From Tetradesmus obliquus (lineage: Eukaryota; Chlorophyta; Chlorophyceae; Sphaeropleales; Scenedesmaceae), in the NCBI GenBank assembly GCA_030272155.1, contig CP126201.1, forward strand, positions 2,028,501 through 2,092,500: a stretch of 64,000 nt of DNA. The letters are read 5' to 3'. Of the stretch, positions 52,601 through 63,323 are shown one piece after another (the first letter of the stretch is position 1; each line of letters opens with the position of its first letter). The translations under genes and the position numbers were made by a program. Below the pieces are notes generated by a model. It saw only the letters and a list, made by a program, of their open reading frames with translations, had not been told where the DNA came from and made no database searches.

Positions 52601-55600
52601 AAGAGCACAGGTGCGCATGCATTTGAAAATGCCATTGGCTGTAGTTGTTTTGTGGTGGTGGCGGTACTTGGCGGCTGCAGGCAAGCCTGGCTGACTTGCA
52701 GCAGGAGCTGCAAAGCCGGCCCACACAGCAGGAGCACAGGTGCGGCTAGAACTGACATTGCGTGAGGCTGTAGTGGTTTCATGTCAAAAGCAGCAGCTGG
52801 CAGCTGCAAGGGGACTCGGCAGATCTGCAGCAGGAGCTACAGAGCCGCACCACACAGCAGGCACAGTGGCGTCTACCTGCCTGCCTGCCTGCCTGCTTAC
52901 CTCTTGTGTGCGTGCTTGCTTGGCCGCATACTTCCTGACGTCTGAAGCGGAGATTGACATGCTGCAGCGCAGATTCACCTCACCTTACCTGCTGGTCTGC
53001 TTGCTTGCTCAGCTTGCCCGCCACCTTGGCAACCCTCTGCTTATGGATCTGCAGGCAGCTGAGGCGTGAGATCGACATGCTGCAGCGGAAGATCGCCACC
53101 CTCAAGCGCCACGCAGCAGCCGCAGCGGCAGGCGGCGCAGCAGCGGCAGGCGAGGAGGAGCTGGCTCTTGCGGCTGCCTCCACTGCAGCAGAGGATGGCG
53201 TGCCTTCTGCCTGGCCGCCAGGAGAGAGGCATTCTGCTGCTGGTGGTGCTGGCAGCAGGGGTGTTGCTGCTGCTGTTGCGCGGGACAGGGCCATTGCGCG
53301 CCTGGGGCTGGGCATAGTCGAGGAGTACCCGAGAGATGTGCTGGTGGATTTGCTGCAGGTGAGGCACAAAGTGTTGATGATGAACAGTTTGGATGTGTGT
53401 TGCCCAGGATGTGCTGCTTTTGGATGACCCCATGGCTTATCTGGAGCTCCAAGTGTTCAGGGACATCCTCTTGAATTTGGGATGGTGGAGGAGTACCCGA
53501 GAGATGTGTTGATGGACCTGCTGCAGGTGAGGCAGCGAGACAGTCGAGGTTGTTGGTGGCTGCTGCTCGCTTGTTGCAGTGATCTGACTGCGCTGCTGCA
53601 GCCTGAGATCATCAGCCGCAGCATGATGGGCTGACACATTGCTGGCCTGCATTGCTGCCTGACCCATGTTGCTGCTGCTATGTTGCTGCTGCTGCTGCTG
53701 CCGCCAGGACGTGTGTGTGGTGCTGGAGCTGCGTGACGCCACACTGCTGGTGCCCAACCTGCGCAAGATGGCTGCAGTGCTGGCTGCCATACCCAAGCTT
53801 GAAGCCTTTGTGGCACAGGTGCGGCTTCAAGGCAGTCCCGCAAGGCTTCTTCATGGTACATAAATTGTCTGGTGCATGATGCACCTGCGAGTTGTGAGTA
53901 AGTAAAAGTCCTCATGGCGTGCGCGGTTGCATGCTTGTTGTGATGGGTGGTAGTTGGTGCCCAACCTGCGCAAGATGGCTGCAGTGCTGGCTGCCATACC
54001 CAAGCTGGAAGCCTTTGTGGCACAGGCACGTCAGGCAAACTCTGAGGGTTGTGTTGCATATGCTGGTTGGCTTGCTGGTCAGCAGATTTTGGCTGTCCAG
54101 TGTCTGCCTGGTGCAGAACTTTTGTGGCAAGGGATGCAGTGGGCCCTGAGCAGCTTCTCAGCCTGCGTGCACCTGATTCAACCGTTGTGCCGTGTACATG
54201 TGCCATGGATTCCCAGGGCTGGAATCCTGACCTGTGCTGGCCTTCAACGCAACAAAGTGACTTCTAAACTTGCGTCCCTTTCATGTTGCTGACTGTGATG
54301 ATGTAATGCTGCGCAGGTGTGTGAGGCGTGCTTCAGGCAGGGCCTGATGTTTGTGCCACCAAGCGTGCAGGGCAGCATTAACCCCGGCACTGTGCCTCAG
54401 GTGGGTGATGGGCCGTGCACTGCAAGTGCTGTGCAAAGTGCTTCGTCAGGCGCTGTCAAATGCTTGGATGTAGCAGCATCATGTGGTTGTTGCGCATTCT
54501 TTGCGGCTGCAGCGTCGTCACATCAAGAGAATTGCTGTCCTTGAAACGCCACACACACGCAACAGCTCCCAACTGCCCACAAGCAGCCCAAAACATATTG
54601 TGGCACTGTTCTTGATGCTGTTGCAGGTGCTGCAGCATTGGCTGGCGCTGCTGCAGCAAGGCGAGCAGCTGCGGCAGCTGGCAGAGCAGCTGCAGCAGCT
54701 GCTCGCGCAGCGCGGCAGCAGCCTTGGCTCCGACCCTACAGCAGCAGGCATGCTGGCGATGGCGGCTGTGACAACACGCATTGGTGCTGCTGGGCAGGCG
54801 ATGCAGCTGCAGCAGCTTCAGCAAGTCACGCATGAGATGGTGGCTCAGGTGTCTCAGCTGCTGCAGGTGAGCTTGGTGTTTGAGCTGCTGCAGTCGCAGC
54901 TGGTGGCAGCTGCACCTCAACCTGCATACAAAATGCACACATGTGGTGGCGCAAGTGTGTCAGCTGCTGCAGGTGAGCCGCGTGTATGAGCTGCTGAGAT
55001 AGCCACCACTGCACCGTGAATTTAGATGTGCATGCCTCCCGTCGTGTGAGCTGTACACTCTTGCTGACTTTGCCTAGTATAGGCACTTGCTGGCTGCTTC
55101 TCTTGCACTGACATCCCTCTGCTTTCACTGATGACACTGCGTCACTGCTGCTATAATTCTTATGCTGCTGTAGGTTGAGTTGGAGGCCATCGCAGCAGAA
55201 GAGCTGCTAGCAGCAGCCAAGGGCATCATGGCCAGCCAGCCCCAGGGCCTGCTGCAGCAGCTGCACTCGTCTCATTTTGGCTCTTTGCATTCCCCTCCCA
55301 CTACTCCTTCCTGCCTCAGCATAAGCTAGGAGAGCACATCGGGTGAAATCGGCTGGCTGCCGCCGGGCCTCATGACGGCGCCACTTCAACTGAAGCCTGC
55401 TATATTGGCTGCTGCAGGTTGAGTCGGAGGCCATCGCAGCAGAAGAGCTGTTGGCTGCAGCCAAGGGCCTCATGGCCAGCCAGCCCCAGGGCCTGCTGCA
55501 GCAGCTGCTGCGCCAGGTGCAGAGCCTGTTCGATGTGCCGCAGCTGGAGCAGCTGCCGGCAGCCATGAACAAGGTGAGGGTGTTGCCGGGGAGGGGTGAT

Positions 55601-57068
55601 TGGTGCAAGGGGGGTGGCACGGCACGCATGTGCCAACCTTGTTTGTGCTTCTTCAGCGTGCGCGCTGGTTTCCAGCACCCGTGGATAGGGTGAGGGCCGA
55701 TGCTGCATCTCATGTACAGCTTGGCTGAACCTCGCTTCAACACATGTGTGTTGTTTGTTGGTGCATTAGGGATGCTGCAGCAGCGTGTGGCAACTGCGGC
55801 AGCTGCAGCAGCCTTCAAAACAGAGAGGGGTGAGGGCTCACTTGCTGACACCCAGCTGTCAACACGCCCAGAGCATGCTCTGACGACATCACACAACCCA
55901 ATGCCAACACTACGCCACCGACATGCTGTCTCAAATTCACGCCAATCCACCCACACTGCAGGTGTATGTGCACTACAACGAGTTGAAAACCCTCTTCCCT
56001 GCCCTGGCCAGCCTGCTGTGCTGCCATCGCAACCCTGCATGCTGTTTTAGTAGACAGGCGAAACTTGGCCTGAACTAACACATGTGTCCACCCCCGCTGC
56101 AGGTGTACGTGCACTACAACGAGTTGACCAACTTCTTCCGCGCCCTGGCCAGCCTGCTGTGCCTGCCGGGCGATGCGGGGCCCGGCGCAGCAATGGCAGC
56201 AATCAGCAACCTACTGCAGCAGACCAGCAGGTGAGACGTGTGCTGTGATGCATACATGCCTGGTTGCTTGTTCATTCGGCTTTGATGTTGGCTGCAAATT
56301 AGGCATGGCAATTGTTAATGACAACCTGCCGACCAAGAGCATCCCTGGCGAAGGCAGCACACTTTGGGGTTTGCATGCACATGGCTTGATGCCGGCGTGT
56401 TTGCTTGCCCTGTTTGTGTGTCTGCATGCTGGCGAATCACATATCAACTTGCTGCTGCTGCTGCAGGCCTCCCTCCAAGGTGCGCCAAGCTGCTGCAGAG
56501 CTGCAGCAAGCGTCAGGCATCACCTCACCAGCAGCAGCGCCAGCAGCAGCAGCAGACGGCAGCAGCAGCAGCAGCAGCAGGGAGGCTGAGAGGGCGCTGC
56601 AGGCGCTGCTGACTGCAATGGGGGCAGGCAGTGTGCAGCAGGCTGCTGTGGCACATCAAGACATGAAGCTGCGGCTACAACGCCTCGATGAGGTGAGCAG
56701 TGGGATGGCTGGATTGGCATTTGATTTGGGCCTCTGCATATGGTATCACAATCTGGCCCTGATATCTGCAGTGCACTCGCTCTGTACGAGCATCGTGGGT
56801 CCACACCATTGCGGAGTGCTTCTGTTTGGTCAGCCGACATATTCTGACCAACAATGCGCGCTCTCAAAAGCGTGTGGCTTGTGCATTAGCTCACTTCGAC
56901 GCTCTGGCCTTATTGTTCAGCTGCCATCCCGTCCTCCTGCTGCTGCTGCAGGTGCTGCCGCGCTACCAGCGGCTAGCCAGCCAGCTGTATGAGCGGCTGA
57001 GGGTTGTTGCATTGGACGATGTGCTGCCAGCACTTGATGCGGCACTGGCAGCAGCAGCTGCACACTGA
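43623..57068 (+). CDS. Giant coiled-coil protein, possibly CEP70-like basal-body protein
   Basis: Seventeen exons: 43623-43686, 43865-46350, 46901-47053, 47477-47688, 48265-48483, 48823-49969, 50767-51051, 51940-52127, 52470-52610, 53055-53358, 53708-53818, 54317-54400, 54627-54866, 55418-55573, 56103-56230, 56467-56692, 56952-57068. All phases close, giving 2086 residues. The N-terminus is acidic (DSDDDLAGFLAGLRQRYNL). Exon 2 encodes ~830 residues of Ser/Ala/Gln-rich, probably disordered sequence with poly-Gln runs up to 13. Exons 3-10 encode long heptad-rich coiled coil (REYQRRDSLMAQLLAERDQL; REIDMLQRKIATLKRH). The C-terminal ~400 residues are more globular: GIVEEYPRDVLVDLL, VCVVLELRDATLLVPNLRKM, YVHYNELTNFFRALASLLCL. 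The order of coiled coil followed by this domain reminds me of the centrosomal protein CEP70, kept in ciliated algae; I cannot verify that without a search. At least twelve exons have echo copies in adjacent introns. Confidence 0.8.
46520..46830 (+). repeat. Three echoes of coiled-coil gene exon 3
   Basis: Copies of the start of exon 3 (VLREYQRRDGLMAQ) follow CAG acceptors at 46520, 46643 and 46761; the real exon starts at 46901. Spacings are 123, 118 and 140. A shared ~50-base intron block (beginning GACCCTGATAAACAACCGCA) precedes the last copy and the real exon. Confidence 0.93.
47281..47842 (+). repeat. Echoes of coiled-coil gene exon 4
   Basis: A 5' echo at 47281-47402 repeats the first ~120 bases of exon 4 (real start 47477) behind an intact acceptor. 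A 3' echo at 47792-47842 repeats its last ~50 bases and ends at GTGTGT. Confidence 0.92.
48039..48600 (+). repeat. Echoes of coiled-coil gene exon 5
   Basis: A 5' echo at 48039-48099 repeats FSLERERLASEVSRQKPYIR behind a CAG; the real exon starts at 48265. A 3' echo at 48537-48600 repeats the last ~60 bases of the exon and ends at GTGGGT, the same donor as the real exon at 48484. Confidence 0.92.
50041..50330 (+). repeat. Three echoes of coiled-coil gene exon 6
   Basis: The 3' end of exon 6 (ALVALRYKMLTLEAAGARKE through RLGDR) recurs at 50041-50070 (decayed), 50105-50213 and 50271-50330. Two of the three keep GT; the middle copy has AT instead. Confidence 0.92.
50597..51608 (+). repeat. Echoes of coiled-coil gene exon 7
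   Basis: A 5' echo at 50597-50664 repeats VIKEERRLAHDKAAYARIRQ behind a CAG (real start 50767). Downstream, 51288-51360 and 51535-51608 repeat the exon's 3' end (VELVGLYESQREAVERELAA). Two shorter related pieces at 51142-51177 and 51439-51481 repeat only its last ~40 bases. The two halves of this intron are themselves a ~300-base tandem duplication. Confidence 0.9.
51737..51810 (-). mobile_element. tRNA-like sequence, possible SINE
   Basis: On the minus strand the segment carries an A-box-like TGGCGCAGCAATG and, about 50 bases later, a B-box-like GAGTTCAGATC, in tRNA order. I could not pair a full cloverleaf, so it is not called a tRNA gene. It sits in the intron before exon 8 and is more likely a tRNA-derived SINE or tRNA relic. 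Confidence 0.4.
52681..52861 (+). repeat. Two echoes of coiled-coil gene exon 9
   Basis: The last ~58 bases of exon 9 (ADLQQELQQRPTQQEH) recur at 52681-52740 and 52803-52861. The first ends at GTGCGG; the second has lost its GT. Confidence 0.9.
52945..53527 (+). repeat. Echoes of coiled-coil gene exon 10
   Basis: A short 5' echo at about 52945-52980 repeats EIDMLQRRF. A 3' echo at 53487-53526 repeats EEYPRDVLMDLLQ and ends at GTGAGG, the donor sequence of the real exon. Confidence 0.88.
53953..54971 (+). repeat. Echoes of coiled-coil gene exons 11 and 13
   Basis: The segment 53953-54028 repeats the last 75 bases of exon 11 (LVPNLRKMAAVLAAIPKLEA) but has GC in place of the donor GT. The segment 54943-54971 repeats the last ~28 bases of exon 13 with donor GTGAGC intact. 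Confidence 0.88.
55174..55262 (+). repeat. Echo of coiled-coil gene exon 14
   Basis: Repeats the first ~88 bases of exon 14 (real start 55418) behind a TAG acceptor with only a few differences (Leu for Ser at the third residue, Ile for Leu later). It then runs into unrelated sequence without a donor. Confidence 0.92.
55962..56038 (+). repeat. Echo of coiled-coil gene exon 15
   Basis: Repeats the first ~75 bases of exon 15 (VYVHYNELKTLFPALASLLC) behind a CAG, 141 bases upstream of the real exon at 56103. Confidence 0.92.
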
Positions 57069-57110
57069 AGCAGCATTGGGTGCACGGTGAAGCGGGTGCA
57101 GCAGTAGGGG

Positions 57111-57190
57111 CTGACGAGGATTGCGCTCGACGATGTGTATTCCGGTGTTGGTAGCAGCACTGGCGACGGCGGCAGCAGCGCAGCATCGGA
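57111..57190 (+). repeat. Post-stop echo of coiled-coil gene exon 17
   Basis: A diverged copy of the last ~80 bases of the final exon lies 43 bases after the stop codon. Its frame is damaged. Confidence 0.75.
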
Positions 57191-57258
57191 TGCAGCACTC
57201 GGTCTGATTCTGTATCTGAATATTCAAATGTGTCCTCTGCACAGTTGAGCTCTAGGAT

Positions 57259-57263
57259 TGTAA
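57259..57263 (+). terminator. TGTAA poly(A) signal, coiled-coil gene
   Basis: TGTAA begins 191 bases after the stop codon at 57068. Confidence 0.5.
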
Positions 57264-57535
57264 TATTTCAACGACATGATGAACCTGTGCATGATGTGCA
57301 TTCAGCAGAATGCGGCATGTATTACTGCATATTGCAGACACAACTGCACATCCAAAGCCAAACAACAGCAGCGGCATTTATTGCAGAGGCAGACAATCCT
57401 GAGGGGTCCGTCACGCGGATTTTCCAGGTGAGAATTCTGGCCCTGTCCATCAGGTGCCACCTTGTGAATAGTCGCAGGTATCACACTTGCAAAGCACAAT
57501 GCAAGATGATGCGTACTCACAGGCCTGAAAGGGGC

Positions 57536-57599
57536 CCAAGCCACCATTGCTGTTCGAACCCCTGATGTTTGTATACTATTAGACGATGAGGTGGCTTGG
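57536..57599. repeat. Inverted repeat with 10-base perfect arms
   Basis: CCAAGCCACC at 57536-57545 pairs perfectly with GGTGGCTTGG at 57590-57599, enclosing 44 bases. The loop contains GTTCGAACCCC, which on either strand resembles a tRNA T-arm. It may be a small foldback element, a tRNA-derived relic, or an RNA hairpin. Confidence 0.6.
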
Positions 57600-57851
57600 T
57601 AGCAAGAATTGTCCAGTGCCACCTATACAAAACAAAACATCTCAGGCCTGGGACCTCCTAGGGATTTGGCATACCTGGTACCGTACCACTTCAGTGGAGT
57701 AAGAGCGGCGTGCAAGAGTGTGCAAACAATAAGTGTGCATCGTATTTTATGGCGTTCCCTAACTTGTTTCCTGGCCTCAGACCATGTGTCCACCCTGTTG
57801 TGGCTCGTACCGTCTAAGATGATGCTCGGACCCACATGTAATTGACCTCTC

Positions 57852-57852
57852 A

Positions 57853-57913
<61 letters not shown>
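57852..57913. repeat. ATC microsatellite (about 20 units)
   Basis: Near-perfect CAT/ATC triplet run, unusual here because almost all other triplet repeats are CTG/CAG. It is intergenic and non-coding. Confidence 0.97.
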
Positions 57914-57915
<2 letters not shown>

Positions 57916-58448
57916 CCAATCAAGCCATGGCAATCATGTCAGCGCAGAGAAAGAGAGCAAGCATGTCGGCATATGCATATTGGAGCCATGCGACTGTGGC
58001 AGCTGCAGTGATGCGTGTGCATCTGGGTCTTGTAGGTGCATTTGCGCGCCAGTGGTTTTGGTTCACCCAGTGGATGGGGCGGATCATGATGCACCGTCAC
58101 CCACGATGGTGATACGTTGTGCACGCTGCGAACAGCTGGAAATGTGAACCCACGCTGATACTCTGACGTCAATCAACCGTTGATTGAGGATTCCTCATGT
58201 TGCTACTAGTGATGATGGCGCGGCGAGCTTCCCACCTGCTGCCGCAGTGCGGCTGCTCCCACTGTTGTGGCTCCTGATGCGGTTTCTTGGCTTTCGGCAG
58301 CTGCAGCAACTCATGCTGATGGGCCATGATGGACAGCCGCTGCGGCTGTTGCTGCTGCTGCAGCAGCCTCTGCTGCTGCTTAAGCTTGTACTTGCTGTTC
58401 TTGACTGCTTGCACTGCTGCTGTACAGCAACATGTTGCAACAGCCCTA

Positions 58449-60069
58449 TTACATGCATGTGATCTTCCAAACGCTCCCAAACTGCTCCGTCACCCAAACT
58501 ACGCCATCAGCCCCAACAGCAACACCTTTGGGATAGCTCAAGGGGCCGCCGTATGTGCGTAGCAGCGTGCCGCTGCTGTCATACTTATTGAGCTTGCCAA
58601 GTGCAGTGTTCTCCACAACGTAGAAATTGTCAAAAGCGTCAAGTGCCACACCAGCAGGGATTGAAGTGGCAAGACCACTGATGAGCACCCCACGGTAGCC
58701 GCCATTCGCATCGAATGAAAGCACACGCCCGTTGTAGTGATCCGCAATCACCAGGCGGCCATTGCGATCAATGGCAACACCGCCTGGCCGCATATTTCCT
58801 GCAAGGCCAGCTGGCACTGATGCGACCAGGAACGAGGAATCTGTTGTGCCGTCGGAATTGAAGCGCCCTATTAATCCAACATCGGGGTAGGTGACCACCA
58901 CCTTGCCATCGCCGGCCACCGCCACGCCAAAACCGCCGCTGCCCACCGAAGCGGGGTACAGCGAGTCCTGTCTGAACTGGCCAGAGGAGTAAACCTCATG
59001 GAGCTTGCCGCGGCCCAAGGTCGACACGTAGACGCTGCCGCTTCCTGCTGCAAGGCCATGTGGCGACTGGACACCTAGCCATTCTCCTTGGTAGGTGAGG
59101 TCACGTGCCGAATACACTGCAATCCTATCTTTATTATAATCAGCAACCAAAACTGATGACCCGTCATTTGTAGGGAGCACACCAAACTTGTAGAAGCCGG
59201 TTTCACTTGGACCTGAGCCCTGACTTGCAAATCTGGTGCCACATGCTGCAAGCAGCACGTTGGTGAACATGCATCGGAGGTAACAGCACCACAAAAGAAC
59301 AGGCAAGGTCATGTCTTGATTGGGCATAGTACTGACGAGTGCCAGAAGAGCATGATTGCCAAAAGGAGTAACGCGCTCAATGGTACCACCGGTGGGTGAC
59401 GCTGCCAGCACTGCTACTTAAAGTACTTGACACTAACCATTTTGACACAGTGCTGCACGGCACTGACATAGCAAACACAGCACTGTGCAGCAGCGTCGCA
59501 ATGTCAGCAGTCTTGCCATGTTTAGACTTCAAATCCACGCGCCCTCACCTTTGCACACACCACCAGGCTGCAGCACCCACTGACCGGCTTGGCACAATAC
59601 AGAATAGCCTACGTTTTGGCCAGGCTCAAAGTACTTTAGATTGGACACGTCACATGCAGCTTGACAGGTCTCTCCATCACGGCGCCCGACACAGTCAGCA
59701 GCCCAGCCCTTGCTGCCAGCAGGCGCATTGGGGGTAGGCAGGGAGTTGCAGGTTGGCACCTCAATGATTGGCGAGCAGTCCCTGGCTGTCACCTGCCAGC
59801 CTCCAATGGTGCAGCTTGCCACATATCCAATCCCCTGCTGGCCACTGGGACATGTTGCGGTGCACTGTGAGCCCACGGACATGAAGGCGCAGCTGCTGTT
59901 CGTCCACTCTGGGCCAGGGCTGCCGCTGCAGGACCCTGCAGCAGCAGGGCAGTAGCAGAACAAATGACATATGATGTGTGACAAATGGCACGATTGACCT
60001 TCATCTTGTGCTTAGCAGCATGACTATCAGACGTCGAGATATGCAATATAACACACCAGTGGATGTGCT

Positions 60070-60112
<43 letters not shown>

Positions 60113-62509
60113 GACAGACACAGGCTGTGAAGGCAGCGCAGTTCCGTGAGCTTGGTCTGCATTATATCATGGCTGCTGCTGTGTACCATGCATGCCAACT
60201 GCTGCCCAAGTTGGGAAGCAGATACCTGCTGATCGATCCAACTCACTTGGGAAGCAGAAGCCGCCTGGTCCGCTCCAGCTGCCATCAGGCAGGCAAGTGA
60301 TGTAGTAGCCGCCGCCGCTGAAGGCAGGCCAGTTACAGTAGGTAAGGCACTGCTGGCCAACAGCTGATGCAGAGCAGGCAGTGGCATTCCAGGGCCATCC
60401 TCCCTCAGGAAGAGAGTCAGCAGGACCAGCAGCACAGCCTGCACGACAGCAGAAGCAGCAGCAGCAGCAGTAACAACAGCAGCACCAGCAGCAGCAGAGG
60501 CAGCAGTAGCAGCAGGTCTTACAGTTGCTGGTCCGCCGGAACAACGCAGGAACAACGCAGATCAACCCACATGCAACAGGCGGTGGGTTCCCGAGGCGTC
60601 CTGCGTTTGGCTGCAGTGCTGCTCAGGTCTGTGCCTGCCAGAAACAGCTGTGGCGAGCAATGCTTCAGCCGCAGATACACAGGCTGTGGTGATATCTTCC
60701 GCACTGATTGCACACGCACCTGGCAGCAGCTCCAGCCGTGTTACTGCGCCTGTCCTGCTGTTTTCAGCGCCCACCACAGCAGTGAAGCGCAGCACGCCTG
60801 GCCTGCTGCTAAGGCTGCCCAGTTGTGGGCCCTGCAGGGCCAGGCTGGCTGAGTAGGTGCTGCCACCAGTTGCAGTTGGCCGCATGTCTGACAGGTACTG
60901 CAGCGGTTCACCAGCAGCACTGCAGGTGTACAGCTTCACAGCACCAGCTGCAGCTGACAGGCTGGCAATGAACTTCACAGTGAACTTGATCTGGGCTTCA
61001 GATTTCACGATGATGCTCGCAGGAGTTACTGACAGCTCGCCAGTCAAGTCCTCTGGGCCTGCAGCGTAGCAAGCACACCAATCTGGCTAAGCTGTGCAAG
61101 CGGGCATTGTCTGGTCAGCACGACTGGGACATGGTAATGCTATATCTTTCTCAAGCTGTGGTTGAGGTAAAAATTGAGGCAGCACCCACAGCTCAGCATG
61201 AGGTCTGGTCAAAAGTGGTGCTGGTACTGTAGGTCTTCCCTGCCAATCAAGAGCTGGGCAGATGAGACGGCACACATATCACCCACCTGGCTGCTGCAGT
61301 TGGCAGTTTTGCAGGGGTGGCAGCCAGGCGTTGTTGGGGCCGCACAGCACCGTGGCGGTGCCTGTCCAGTTCCCTGAGCACTGTGCGGTGCAGGAGGAGG
61401 TGCCGTTGCACTGGGAGGGCCAGGCAGGCACGCCAGGCAAAGGAGACGGCAGGCTGGTGCAGACTGCGCACAGCAAACGCAGTTGAACAGCGTGCAGCCT
61501 GAAGGGTTGCTCTACGTGAAAGGCATACCACTGTCACATGGAGCACAGAGGGACTTCTATCTTTTGCACTACTGTTGCACATATGCTCTGCCCTGGCCAC
61601 ACCGTACACAACTGTTCCCTGGCCAGTGTGCCAGGCCGGAGCATATGTGCAACAATGTTACACGTACACAACACATGTGCCGGTGCGCCATGCGCGCACC
61701 TGCAGGGATGCAGTCTGTAGCTGCAGCCGCCCCAGCAGCAGCTGTTGTGAAGCCGTCATCACACTTGCTGCAGGCCTGGGTGGTGTTGCCTTCACCGTAC
61801 GTGCCGACAGGACACCTGCAAGCAATGCGCATAGAAAGGGCGCATAACATGCACAACAAGCTTGGCAGAACCAGAATCACAATGTTCTACGCTGTTTTGG
61901 CTTTTGGGCTCAGCAGCGCGCTGCTTGTGCCATGTGTGCATGTGTAAATGTGTCGTGTGGTCCCCGCCTGCTAGGCTGTCTGCTGGGGTGCCGTCAGTAC
62001 TGCTGCTGCTGCCGGCTGCAGCTTATATCAGAGTGCACAGCAGCAATGCAGCGGTGAGCAACTGTCACTCAGGCTGCCAGCCATGCAGCAGCAGCCTTCT
62101 GCTGCTTTGCAAGCCACTCACTTGATGCACCTCCACACTGGCTGTGAGAAAGCAGAGGATGGCACGCCATAGCCTGCGCTGCACACTGCAGCAGCAGCAA
62201 CCAGCACAGTTGTGGAAGTCAATGCTTGTGTAAAACAATTTGATTGGTGCTGCTGTCGATGATCCGCTGGTGCTACAGCAACTGCAGTTATCTATGCTGC
62301 GCCTCATGTCTTTGCTGGCAGTCCCGCATCTGCCGGTGCACTGCTGCTGGTGTGTTGCTGCATGATGTGCAGTCAATGCTCAAACATTGCTGATAGTGCT
62401 GCAGCTGCATCATGCTTGATTGAAGCTGCTGCTGCACTGCTCATGTTTCTGCTGCTGCTCTTGTTTCCACTGCTGCTCCTGTTTCCGCTGCTGCTGGGGC
62501 TGCTCCTGG

Positions 62510-62577
<68 letters not shown>

Positions 62578-63323
62578 TTGCTGCTGCTGCCCTCCTCAAG
62601 GGGCTGCATTGCCGGGCTTGTGCAAGCAATGCAACAAATAACCTCGATCCTTGAGTCACAAGTTTGCAGCATCTTGAGTCACAAGTTTGCAGCATGGATA
62701 GCTGTGTGACAGGACCCAGCAGCATGCTGACACTGACAGCATTCAATTCACAGCTCACCATTGCAGGCGGTGCTGCCGTTTGAGTACGTGGAGTAGCCAG
62801 TGCGGCACTGCTGGCACACATTCCACCCGTTGCCTGCGTAGGTGCCCAGAGGGCAGGCCTCACAGCTGCTGTTGTCCACCAGCTGCTGGCCCTTCCAGCA
62901 GCAGGCACACCTCTCTTTGCTGTAGTCCCTGGTCCAGCATGAGTACATGCATCCTGGTAATGTTGCATTGGCCATGTTGCAGACCTCAGTGGAGTTGGCG
63001 GAATTAGGAATACGAACACATGCGCTGGTTTGCATGGGAGTTGCTGCACCTCTGCGTGGTGGCTTGGGTGTGCTGCCCAGTATGGGGGCTGGCTTGCGCG
63101 TCTTGGCACCATGCCTGGCGCGTATTGCTGCTGCTCCTGCTGCTGCTGCTGCTGCTGCAGCATAGGGCGATTCATTCGCCAGCTGGGGCACTGCTGCCAG
63201 TGCACCAGTTCCTGTGGCAGGGCTTGCTGCGCAAGCCGGCAGCACTACCAGGGCGGCGAGTGTGAAGAGCATACACACAACCTGCAGACACGCAGCAGCA
63301 TAGCAGCTCAGTCTATCCGTCAT
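58449..63323 (-). CDS. Secreted Cys-rich, CCP-like and NHL-propeller protein
   Basis: Probable extracellular or cell-wall protein. Eight exons: 63323-62759, 62185-62122, 61815-61700, 61463-61287, 61058-60720, 60438-60247, 59935-59549, 59245-58449; all phases close, giving 878 residues. N-terminal signal peptide with hydrophobic core VVCMLFTLAALVVL and likely cleavage after PACA. An Ala-rich spacer follows, then a Cys cluster and two ephrin-receptor-like modules (CEACPLGTYAGNGWNVCQQC; CIKCPVGTYGEGNTTQAC). Next is a CCP/sushi-like module (exon 4), a ~115-residue beta-rich domain (exon 5), and further CCP-like modules (exons 6-7, e.g. CSASAVGQQCLTYCNWPAFS). The last exon is a ~265-residue NHL-type beta-propeller with repeated NGRLVIADHYNGRV and DNFYVVENTALGKL strands. 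There is no C-terminal membrane helix. Ligand unknown; adhesion or surface recognition is a reasonable inference. This gene shows no exon echoes. Confidence 0.87.
62504..62590. repeat. CTG/CAG microsatellite in an intron
   Basis: Long CTG run interrupted by TTG in the large intron between exons 1 and 2 of the secreted-protein gene. Not coding in this model. Confidence 0.9.

Larger units (their letters stand above)
57191..58448. other. Convergent 3' regions of the coiled-coil and secreted-protein genes
   Basis: No gene supported. It holds a poly(A) signal, a foldback and a long ATC microsatellite, listed separately. Confidence 0.55.

Noticed and set aside
59246-59411. Longer start of the NHL exon of the secreted-protein gene at 59411
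   Set aside because: An alternative acceptor there also keeps the frame, but the acceptor at 59246 gives a better join (CKACGTRFASQ) and avoids an unrelated stretch.
60562-60719. Extension of exon 5 of the secreted-protein gene to the stop at 60562
   Set aside because: A good donor GTGCGT follows 60720 and gives the exact phase needed for the next Cys-rich exon.
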